DNA of 15,431 bases from Bacteroidota bacterium. GTDB lineage: Bacteria; Bacteroidota; Bacteroidia; Chitinophagales; LD1. The DNA lies in NCBI GenBank assembly GCA_018267355.1, contig JAFDYP010000033.1:1-15431 (forward strand), read 5' to 3'. Of the stretch, positions 1 through 6,619 are shown piece by piece (position 1 is the stretch's first letter; each line of letters starts with the position of its first letter). The notes under the pieces are model-generated. The model was not told the origin of the DNA. It ran no database searches and worked only from the letters and a program-made list of their open reading frames with translations. Made by a program: the position numbers and the translations under genes.

Positions 1-159
1 AGGTCGCGGCACCAATAGCACGGTGGTTGTTAAGACAACTAAAAAAGCGATCGAATGGTATAGCATTTGCTCTGTTAAATATACCGGCAATATAGTAAAA
101 TCAAGGATTTTAAACCAATGTGGAGTAACTTTGTCTATACAACTACAACAATAAGAATC
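1..159. other. Leader region before the first gene
   Basis: This stretch precedes the Tyr/Gly-rich gene and is AT-rich. I see no clear gene, terminator or Shine-Dalgarno sequence in it. A TAGCATTTG string at 61-69 loosely resembles the Bacteroidota -7 element (TAnnTTTG), but the spacer is one base too long and no TTG/TTTG lies at the right distance upstream. One forward frame is open from position 2 to a TAA at 152-154 and could be the tail of an upstream gene, but its translation resembles nothing I recognise. Confidence 0.4.
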
Positions 160-1515
160 ATGTCACGCAGCAAAATATTTTTCGTAACCCTGCTACTCAG
201 CCTGCTCGGCGCAGGAGAGGTTTTCGCCCAGAGTGATGACGTCTACTATGACGCCAAAAGCAGCCGTGGGAACTCTAACCAGGACTACCAGCAGCAGTAC
301 AATAGCCAGGATAATAGCAGTAATAGCCAGCAGCAGGCTACTGATCAAAATGATGGCTATAGCAATAGCTCCACCTCCAGCCAGAGCTACAATGGCAATA
401 CCAGCAGCAATAGCAATAATAATGGAGGCACCTATAACAGCAACACTTACAGCGATGCCTACTCCGGAGACGAATACTGGGATGATGATAGCTATAACTA
501 TACAAGCCGGCTGAGGAGGTACTATACCCCCGGCTACAGTATGAGCTACTATGATGACTGGTATACGCCGTATTACTACTGGGGCTCGCCTTACTACTCA
601 TCTTTTGGCTACGGATATAGCCCGTACTACAGCAGCTGGTACAGCCCCTATTACGCTGGCGGCTTTGGCATGGGCTACGGCTACGGTTTTGGCATGGGCT
701 ATGGTTTTGGCATGGGCTACGGAGGCTTTGGTCTTGGCTATGGCTGGGGGGGCTACGGTGGCTGGTATAGCCCTTGGTATACCGGATATTATGGTTATGG
801 CCTCGGCTATGGCTACGGTTGCGGCTATGGCTACGGGTATCATCATGGTTTCTACGACTATGGCTATGGCAACTGGGCCGGCCATTCTACCTACTACGGC
901 CCCCGCCACAGGACAGCCACTGTGGGCACTAATACTACCTATCATAACGTAGATCGCGCTGTGGCCAACTATCATAAGGAAGCTACCGCCTCACCAAACG
1001 GTGGACGGTCTATGAACAACAATATAAATCGTAGCGGTAGAGAGAGTTTCAGCAGGGATGATAAGCCATATAACAGGGCCAATGACCAGCAGATCAATCG
1101 CGGCGCGGACAGGAATAACAATATGCAGCGTGGTAATGACAGGCAGTTTGACCGCCAGTCTATGAATAATAATAACCGTGGCATGGATCAAGGCCGCCAG
1201 ATGGATCGGGGCTACCAAAATGAAAACCGCCAGTTCAATAATAATCAACAGCAATCGCGTGGTAATTTTGAATCAAGGGGCTATCAGCAGTCCCAACCTC
1301 GCATGAATGCCCAGCCACGTTCTTTTGACGGTGGCAGCCGCGGTGGATTCAGCAATGGCGGCGGTTTCGGCGGCGGTAATCGCGGTTTCAGCAGTGGCGG
1401 CGGTTTCGGTGGTGGTGGTAGCCGTGGTGGTTTCAGTGGTGGTGGAGGCTTTGGCGGCGGCGGTCATAGTGGCGGCGGTTTCAGCGGCGGTGGTGGCCAC
1501 GGCGGCAGACGCTAA
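160..1515 (+). CDS. Secreted low-complexity Tyr/Gly-rich protein of unknown function
   Basis: This 451-residue protein is probably exported by Sec and I do not recognise its family. I chose the ATG at 160 because it puts a normal signal peptide first: a basic MSRSK start, a hydrophobic core and a likely cut after VFA at about residue 23. An ATG at 118 would only add a polar 14-residue extension. Four compositional blocks follow. Residues about 24-110 are rich in Ser, Asn and Gln. Residues about 125-250 are Tyr/Gly-rich with repeated GFGMGY and YYSPYY-like strings. Residues about 285-385 are rich in Asn, Arg and Gln. Residues about 388-451 are Gly repeats of the GGFSxGGGFGGG kind ending in GGRR. 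There is no lipobox and no T9SS sorting domain. The composition suggests a disordered or self-associating surface or matrix protein, but that is inference. The porin gene follows in the same direction after 99 bases. Confidence 0.75.
   Translation: MSRSKIFFVTLLLSLLGAGEVFAQSDDVYYDAKSSRGNSNQDYQQQYNSQDNSSNSQQQATDQNDGYSNSSTSSQSYNGNTSSNSNNNGGTYNSNTYSDAYSGDEYWDDDSYNYTSRLRRYYTPGYSMSYYDDWYTPYYYWGSPYYSSFGYGYSPYYSSWYSPYYAGGFGMGYGYGFGMGYGFGMGYGGFGLGYGWGGYGGWYSPWYTGYYGYGLGYGYGCGYGYGYHHGFYDYGYGNWAGHSTYYGPRHRTATVGTNTTYHNVDRAVANYHKEATASPNGGRSMNNNINRSGRESFSRDDKPYNRANDQQINRGADRNNNMQRGNDRQFDRQSMNNNNRGMDQGRQMDRGYQNENRQFNNNQQQSRGNFESRGYQQSQPRMNAQPRSFDGGSRGGFSNGGGFGGGNRGFSSGGGFGGGGSRGGFSGGGGFGGGGHSGGGFSGGGGHGGRR
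661..720 (+). repeat. 18-bp in-frame repeats encoding GFGMGY
   Basis: Three near-identical 18-base units lie at 661-678, 685-702 and 703-720, with one 6-base GGCTAC insert between the first and second. Each encodes Gly-Phe-Gly-Met-Gly-Tyr, and the copies differ only at single bases, such as final TAC versus TAT. This is the most DNA-repetitive part of the Tyr/Gly-rich gene and could expand or contract by slippage. Confidence 0.8.
1321..1509 (+). repeat. Gly-rich C-terminal repeat tract of the Tyr/Gly-rich gene
   Basis: The last about 60 codons encode imperfect repeats of a unit like GGFSxGGGFGGG, with scattered Arg, Asn and His. The DNA is a degenerate GGT/GGC array. Open frames on other frames and the other strand here come from the biased composition and are not genes. 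Confidence 0.7.
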
Positions 1516-1547
1516 ACTTTTTTCTACCGGTAATAGCAAAATAGTGT

Positions 1548-1588
1548 TGGCGGGATCAGGAATCATCCAGGTGATCAGGGTCCCGCCA
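1548..1588 (+). other. Stem-loop in the gap before the porin gene
   Basis: TGGCGGGA (1548-1555) pairs perfectly with TCCCGCCA (1581-1588). An inner TCA/TGA pairing is possible with a bulge. The 3' arm is followed by TTTAG, so the T tract is too short for a strong intrinsic terminator. It lies 26 bases before the porin ATG and 32 bases after the upstream stop. It could be a weak terminator or attenuator, an mRNA 5' stabilising structure, or an operator-like inverted repeat. Confidence 0.4.
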
Positions 1589-1614
1589 TTTAGTGAAATA
1601 TCAAACAGTGTATC

Positions 1615-3117
1615 ATGACAAAAGTATTCATCCTGACCGGCCTGCTCTCTGTCACTGCCATGAGCTGGGCACAGACCTACGAAAACGATGCCTTTAAAAT
1701 GATGCGCCCGGACCTGACAGGTACGGCCCGCTCATTGGGTGCCGGCGGAGCCTTCAGCAGCGTAGGTGCAGACCAGTCTGCCATATTGCAAAATCCGGCG
1801 GGTATCGCCCTCTACCGCTCTCATGAGTTTGCCATCAGCGGTGGTGCCCTTTGGGGTACTACTTCATCCAGCTACCTGGGCAATAATATTGACCAGAGTT
1901 TCTCAAAGGGAATGCTAAGCCAGGCGGGATTGGTATTTGCTACCAAAGATCTGTCCCGCACTCAGGGGATGAGTTTCAACAATCCCAATAAACTGAGCCG
2001 GGTAGTCGTAGGTATAGGTTTTCAGAAAGTGGCTGACTTCAACAGATCTGATAAAATATATGGCGTCAACACTCAAAACTCCTATGCGCAGGCACTGACC
2101 AATAATCTGAATACAAACCCTTACAATATCAATCTGGACAACTTTGATATACCATCTGTAGAGGCCTATCAGACATATGTGAGCGACTGGACAGATACCA
2201 ACTATAACCGGCTCTCATCCCGCATTCCGCTACCTGTCACTCAGGTAGGCACTGTGACCACCAAGGGATCACTGAATGATATCAATCTTACTCTGGGTTT
2301 CAATGTAGACAATACAGTATACCTGGGATTTGGGCTGGGTGTACCCTATATGTCTTACTCACGATATGCCAGCTTCTTTGAGCGCAATGGCAGCGGAGAT
2401 TCATCCTACACCAGCACTTATGATTATACGCTCAGCGGTGTAGGTGTGAATGGCAAATTTGGTATCATCGTAAAACCTGCTGCCTGGGTACGGCTCGGAG
2501 GCTCTGTGCAGACGCCATCCTACTTCCGCCTCAATGAAAATACCGAGGGCAGTATGAAGAGTAATATCGGGGCTATGCCCACCCTCTATGCCGATACTGG
2601 GTCCGTGTACCGCTTCTCCTATAGCAATCCGCTCAACGCCACCTTTGGCGCCAGCTTCTACCTGAAGCAGTGGGGCTTTATATCAGTAGACTATGAGATG
2701 AATGACTATAGCCATACCCGCTATCGTTTTGATGGTAGCGACAGGCAATACTCTGACCTGGAGAATCTGAATATCTCAGCCAAATACAGGCTGGCCTCTA
2801 CCGTCCGCGCCGGGGCTGAGTTTGCCTATAAGACCCTGCGCCTGCGCGCGGGTTTTGCCTGGAGCCAGTCGCCATTCAAGAGTGGTGTAGCTGTACCCGG
2901 CTATGACGCCGGCCGCTACAACTATACTGCCGGCATAGGATACCGTGGCAGCAGGTTCTTTGCAGATCTGGCTTACGTTCACACGCAGTACAAAGACTAC
3001 TATACACCGTATTCATATACTGATGCATCAGGCACTCAGGAGCCGGGAGTATTCAATAATTTCCGCAGTAATATGATCGTGGCGACGATCGGATTCAAGT
3101 TTGGCGTAAACCGCTAA
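1615..3117 (+). CDS. OmpP1/FadL/TodX-type outer-membrane transport protein
   Basis: This 500-residue protein is probably an outer-membrane beta-barrel of the OmpP1/FadL/TodX family, whose studied members move hydrophobic compounds such as long-chain fatty acids or aromatics across the outer membrane. The signal peptide covers residues 1-19, with a likely cut at SWA|Q. The mature N-terminus has the pattern typical of Bacteroidota members: a DLTGTARSLGAGGAFSSVGAD stretch at residues 33-53, then the NPAG motif at 60-63. The rest alternates aromatic and small residues in short strand-like segments and ends in a barrel-like strand, GFKFGVNR. Such proteins are often annotated as hemin receptors in this phylum, with little support. 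The substrate cannot be read from the sequence. The gene converges with the next one, leaving 4 bases between stop codons. Confidence 0.85.
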   Translation: MTKVFILTGLLSVTAMSWAQTYENDAFKMMRPDLTGTARSLGAGGAFSSVGADQSAILQNPAGIALYRSHEFAISGGALWGTTSSSYLGNNIDQSFSKGMLSQAGLVFATKDLSRTQGMSFNNPNKLSRVVVGIGFQKVADFNRSDKIYGVNTQNSYAQALTNNLNTNPYNINLDNFDIPSVEAYQTYVSDWTDTNYNRLSSRIPLPVTQVGTVTTKGSLNDINLTLGFNVDNTVYLGFGLGVPYMSYSRYASFFERNGSGDSSYTSTYDYTLSGVGVNGKFGIIVKPAAWVRLGGSVQTPSYFRLNENTEGSMKSNIGAMPTLYADTGSVYRFSYSNPLNATFGASFYLKQWGFISVDYEMNDYSHTRYRFDGSDRQYSDLENLNISAKYRLASTVRAGAEFAYKTLRLRAGFAWSQSPFKSGVAVPGYDAGRYNYTAGIGYRGSRFFADLAYVHTQYKDYYTPYSYTDASGTQEPGVFNNFRSNMIVATIGFKFGVNR

Positions 3118-3121
3118 GAAC

Positions 3122-4573
3122 TTAATGTATCACTTGCAGTTTGGCTATGCCGCGGCTGGCCCCGGTCTGATCTGTACATCCCAGCAGATAGAGGCCACTG
3201 CCCAGATCGCTGACTGATAGGTGTATGGTCTCTTTAGCCACTTCCCTCTTCAGTATGCGGCCCGTAAGGTCAGATACCTCTACTGTGGCCAGAGACGACA
3301 GGGCCGCCCCGGCTTGCGAGAGGTCTATATTGACCGCATCATTGGCGGGATTGGGGTAGACACTTATAGCAGCGATATCCAGGTCATGCACTCCTGATCC
3401 TATACACTCTATCCAGAAAGTATAACAGATGGTCGTATCTCCCGATGGATTGTATGCTGTGAGGCACACCTCTGCCTGAAAGGCAGAATCAGGAGTGGCC
3501 TGTATCGTGATCAGATTGGTATTGCCCCAGGTGGTATCGGTACCATTACCGCTGATATAGGTCACCTCCCAGTGCACGGAGTCTGATAGCACGGAGGCAT
3601 CCTGCGCAGTAGTGAGGCAGTGCGCAGATTCCTCATAGGTAAAGTCTACTCCCGGTAGCGGCAATGTCACTTTGACGATCAGGCTCGCTGTATCACATTT
3701 ATCCGGTAGCGTGGTGTAGCAGGATACGTAGTAGAGGGTATCATCTCCGCTATTGTGAAAATCTGTAGGGTGAAAGGTAAGCGAATCACAGCCATACAGC
3801 GTAGCCCATGCTGCCGCAGGGCCGTATATAGATGTGACGCAGATGCTATCTGTGACTATATACACGCTGTCATTGGCTTGCAGCCGTACAGATACCGTGT
3901 CGGGCTGGGTCAGGGTGGCCGAGTCGTCAAATACCTTAGGCGGGAAATACAGGTTCACGATCACGACGCCGGTATCACATAGTGTAGGGATCTTGCGGCT
4001 GCACGCCTTATAGCGAAAGGTGTCAAGCCCCCAGTATCCGGTATTGAGCGTTTTGTATTTCACAGAGTCACACCCCCTCAGTACCGACCAGCCCGCACGG
4101 GAGGTAGTAGTACGGAGCAGGCTGCTGAGGCAGAGCGAGTCTCCCACTACTTTATTGGAGTCATTGTCCATCAGCCTTAGCCAAAGGGAGTCATACTGCA
4201 TGAGCAGGATGGTATCATTATTGGCTCGGGGGCGGATGGTCATGAAGACACGCCCTGTATCACAGAGCGTAGGCTGCAGGTGTGAGTAGCAGGAGACATA
4301 GAAGAAAGTATCTCTGCCGTAGAAACCACGATCGGTCTGTTGATAGCTCACATGCTTGCAGTCGGTCACCGCAGCCCAGCCATGGCCTCCGTATACCTGG
4401 GTCAGGCATACTGTATCACCGGCTATGAAGTTGCTATCATTAGACAGCGGTGTGAGGCCCACCGAGTCCAGGCGCGTAATGGTATAGGAGTCATTGAGTG
4501 GTCGCGGAGCACGCTGACCATATGCTGTGATGATACAAAAGACCAATAAAAACAGTACGTATAGTTTTCTCAA
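3122..4573 (-). CDS. T9SS-exported protein with three four-Cys Ig-like repeats
   Basis: This 483-residue secreted protein probably ends up on the surface or outside the cell through T9SS. It starts at TTG: an in-frame TAG lies just upstream with no ATG between, and translation from TTG at once gives a signal peptide (LRKLYVLFLLVFCIITAYGQ region). Three repeats of about 90-97 residues follow (about 24-113, 117-207 and 213-303). Each begins near an ND or DD-S motif and carries four cysteines: C56/72/95/104, C148/168/191/199 and C245/262/285/293. Each also has a GxDTFxY-like strand and ends in a CDT motif, resembling the Ig-like Big_9/cadherin-like modules of Bacteroidota surface proteins. A PKD-like region covers about 305-395. 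The T9SS type A sorting domain covers about 402-483, with YPNPAND at Y406 and a late GLYLLG strand. No catalytic domain is seen, so an adhesive or structural role is inferred. The next gene upstream encodes a relative. Confidence 0.85.
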   Translation of the reverse strand: MRKLYVLFLLVFCIITAYGQRAPRPLNDSYTITRLDSVGLTPLSNDSNFIAGDTVCLTQVYGGHGWAAVTDCKHVSYQQTDRGFYGRDTFFYVSCYSHLQPTLCDTGRVFMTIRPRANNDTILLMQYDSLWLRLMDNDSNKVVGDSLCLSSLLRTTTSRAGWSVLRGCDSVKYKTLNTGYWGLDTFRYKACSRKIPTLCDTGVVIVNLYFPPKVFDDSATLTQPDTVSVRLQANDSVYIVTDSICVTSIYGPAAAWATLYGCDSLTFHPTDFHNSGDDTLYYVSCYTTLPDKCDTASLIVKVTLPLPGVDFTYEESAHCLTTAQDASVLSDSVHWEVTYISGNGTDTTWGNTNLITIQATPDSAFQAEVCLTAYNPSGDTTICYTFWIECIGSGVHDLDIAAISVYPNPANDAVNIDLSQAGAALSSLATVEVSDLTGRILKREVAKETIHLSVSDLGSGLYLLGCTDQTGASRGIAKLQVIH

Positions 4574-4613
4574 GTGGCAGATTTTCTTTGACTAAGATAC
4601 GAATAAAGGGTAT

Positions 4614-4645
4614 AAAAAAGCCCTCTGCGCATGGCACAAAGGGCT
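4614..4645 (-). terminator. Intrinsic terminator after the PKD/Ig-like T9SS cargo gene
   Basis: Read on the minus strand, AGCCCT pairs with AGGGCT around an inner TGC/GCA pairing, and the stem runs straight into six T residues. It begins 25 bases after the stop of the 627-residue gene and sits before the TTG start of the next gene, so the two T9SS cargo genes are probably separate transcripts or only partly coupled. Confidence 0.8.
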
Positions 4646-4669
4646 GCTTGTATATTTTATCGGACTGTA

Positions 4670-6553
4670 TTAGTGCATTACCTCAAACTTGCCGAGGATG
4701 CGCTTATTGCCATTATTATCACGCAGGCCTACCATATAGATGCCTGAGCTGAGGTCAGATACTATTATCTCATTGCTGTTCTTTACCGCAACAGTTTTCA
4801 GCCTGTCACCCAAGATGTCGTAGACTTCTACAGCTTCTATTTCGCTCATAGTATTCTGATCTATGTGAGAGAGGTCGAGTACGATACGGTCAGAAGCTGG
4901 ATTTGGATAGATGCTGAATTGAGATGCTGATATCTCATTGATGCCTTCACATGGATCTCCGCCTACGAAGCATACAGAGTCACTTCCAGAAGTATTGAAT
5001 ACCCAAAGACAGATATTATACACATCACCAGGGAATCCATTGCTCTGCTGCAAAATGAAGCCATTTTGATTGATGATCAAAGTATCCAGCAGTGCGTTAG
5101 TCTGGCTGGTGACATGCCATACCAATGAATCAGCATTCAGTGAGGTGCTGATGATAGTATCTGTACAATTCAAATATGGATGTGCAATATAAGATGCTAC
5201 AGGCATTGGTTGAGCTACTGTTACATTGACCACTACCATGCCCGTATCACACAGGGTAGGCACATGGATATCGCAGACCTTATAGTAGAAGGTGTCCAGG
5301 CCGGCATAGTTGCTATTGAGCGGATGGTAGACGATGTTATTGCAGCCGGAGACGGTAGCCCATCCGGTGGTAGCACCCAGGATACTATTGATGCAGAGAG
5401 TATCACCGGCATTGTGATTGACGTCATTGGCCAGTACATTGATGGTCACCGTACCCGGCTGGAGGAGGCTTGCAGTATCGTTGCCCGCTGTAGGAGGCGT
5501 GGTAGCAGCTACGATATTGGTGATATGCACGCTATCGCAGTGTGTGCTGGTACCGCTCACATTTGTCACGGTCAGGCATACGTAGTAGGTGCCGTTTGCG
5601 GCATAGCTATGCGTAGGGCTGGCAGTAGTGCCGACGGCGGTATTGTCACCATAGTTCCATGAATAGGTCACAGGCGTGCCTGTGGTGCTATCGTGAAATG
5701 CTACGCTACCCGAGGCACCGGTCGTATAGCCGAAGTTGGCCACAGGTGTAGGAGGTGTCTTGCTCCAGCTCGCCGTTTTGGGATTGCCATTAGCATCAGC
5801 TGTGAAGCTGATCACAGAGCCATGCGCCTCTTTGGTCAGATAGTAGTAGGTATTTGTATTGCTTACGATAGGATTGGCTGGCAGAGAGGAGCTGGTGGGT
5901 ACGTTGGCCCAAGGGGAGATGACTGTTAGTTTATATTCGAGTAGTGTGCTGCTGTGCTCCACTCGGTGCTGACGGAGACAATTGTATGTACCAAGCGGCG
6001 TGATCACTTTGCCCCATCCATCTATCGTATCGGTGAAGGTAGTAGTATTGGTAATGCGGACCTGATAGATGGCAGACTGGCCAAAAGCACTCCCCGGCTG
6101 AGTAGTGGTGAAACCATATGTGCCGGCAAAATGCTGTCCGTACGCAGTCGTAAACTTATATCCCGTATCTATCGGACTGAATGGTGTCAGCAGTGTTGTA
6201 CCATTGTAGACAGCCTGTCCTCCTACGTATGAGAAAAGAGCGGTTTGATTTTTGGCAAAAATGTATGTATTGTGATCCCCCGTCAGTGCCAGCGTAGCGC
6301 CGGGAATAGATGATAGCTGCGTGCTGGTGGGAGTCTCATAGAAGAGCGTGTCAGGCACATTGTTTTGGAGCGTATGAAAATCATACACTTGATTAGCCCC
6401 ACGGTTGCCAAAGTTGACAGCGCCCGTCTGCGTATCTTTTTGCATGACATTGGTCCATGGAGCGGTGGCAATGTCTGTAGACAAAAAAGTGATCTGTGCT
6501 TGAGAGGCATAAGTACATAGGGACAAAGACAGGAGCGTAAGTAGTCTTTTCAT
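4670..6553 (-). CDS. T9SS-exported protein with PKD and four-Cys Ig-like domains
   Basis: This 627-residue protein is probably exported by Sec and then T9SS. It starts at an ATG followed by a signal peptide of about 19 residues (KRLLTLLSLSLCTYASQA). Residues about 20-265 form an N-terminal region with a DTIDGWGKVITPLGTYNCLR segment, a pattern I recall from Bacteroidota secreted proteins without an assigned role. A PKD domain covers about 268-346, with YSWNYGD around W299 and the closing SYAANGTYYVCLTV strand. One four-Cys Ig-like module covers about 355-448 and ends in CDT, matching the repeats of the downstream gene. A second PKD-like region follows. The sorting domain covers about 545-627, with YPNPASD at Y549. 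From the Ig-like module onward the layout matches the neighbour, so the two look like paralogues with different N-termini. The gene follows the membrane glycosyltransferase after 66 bases, with no terminator seen between them. Confidence 0.85.
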   Translation of the reverse strand: MKRLLTLLSLSLCTYASQAQITFLSTDIATAPWTNVMQKDTQTGAVNFGNRGANQVYDFHTLQNNVPDTLFYETPTSTQLSSIPGATLALTGDHNTYIFAKNQTALFSYVGGQAVYNGTTLLTPFSPIDTGYKFTTAYGQHFAGTYGFTTTQPGSAFGQSAIYQVRITNTTTFTDTIDGWGKVITPLGTYNCLRQHRVEHSSTLLEYKLTVISPWANVPTSSSLPANPIVSNTNTYYYLTKEAHGSVISFTADANGNPKTASWSKTPPTPVANFGYTTGASGSVAFHDSTTGTPVTYSWNYGDNTAVGTTASPTHSYAANGTYYVCLTVTNVSGTSTHCDSVHITNIVAATTPPTAGNDTASLLQPGTVTINVLANDVNHNAGDTLCINSILGATTGWATVSGCNNIVYHPLNSNYAGLDTFYYKVCDIHVPTLCDTGMVVVNVTVAQPMPVASYIAHPYLNCTDTIISTSLNADSLVWHVTSQTNALLDTLIINQNGFILQQSNGFPGDVYNICLWVFNTSGSDSVCFVGGDPCEGINEISASQFSIYPNPASDRIVLDLSHIDQNTMSEIEAVEVYDILGDRLKTVAVKNSNEIIVSDLSSGIYMVGLRDNNGNKRILGKFEVMH

Positions 6554-6619
6554 CTATAGAAGAGGGTTTTTTGTTAAGCTGCTAAAGGTAATAACTGAGC
6601 GCGATACGCAGGTTGTTTT

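Noticed and set aside
2..154. Open frame from the window edge that could be the tail of an upstream gene
   Set aside because: At about 50 codons it is short enough to occur by chance, and its translation matches no family I know.
118..159. Upstream ATG giving a 14-residue longer Tyr/Gly-rich protein
   Set aside because: It would place a polar stretch before the signal peptide; the ATG at 160 gives a normal export signal.
1518..1523. T run just after the Tyr/Gly-rich gene as a terminator
   Set aside because: No stem-loop of useful length precedes it.
233..1618. Several open frames on both strands overlapping the Tyr/Gly-rich gene
   Set aside because: They translate to Ala/Met/Thr- or Ser/Tyr-biased strings produced by the repetitive composition. 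Only the frame from 160 has a signal peptide.
3075..3090. Hairpin GATCGT/ACGATC near the 3' end of the porin gene as a terminator
   Set aside because: It lies within the coding sequence and is not followed by a T tract.
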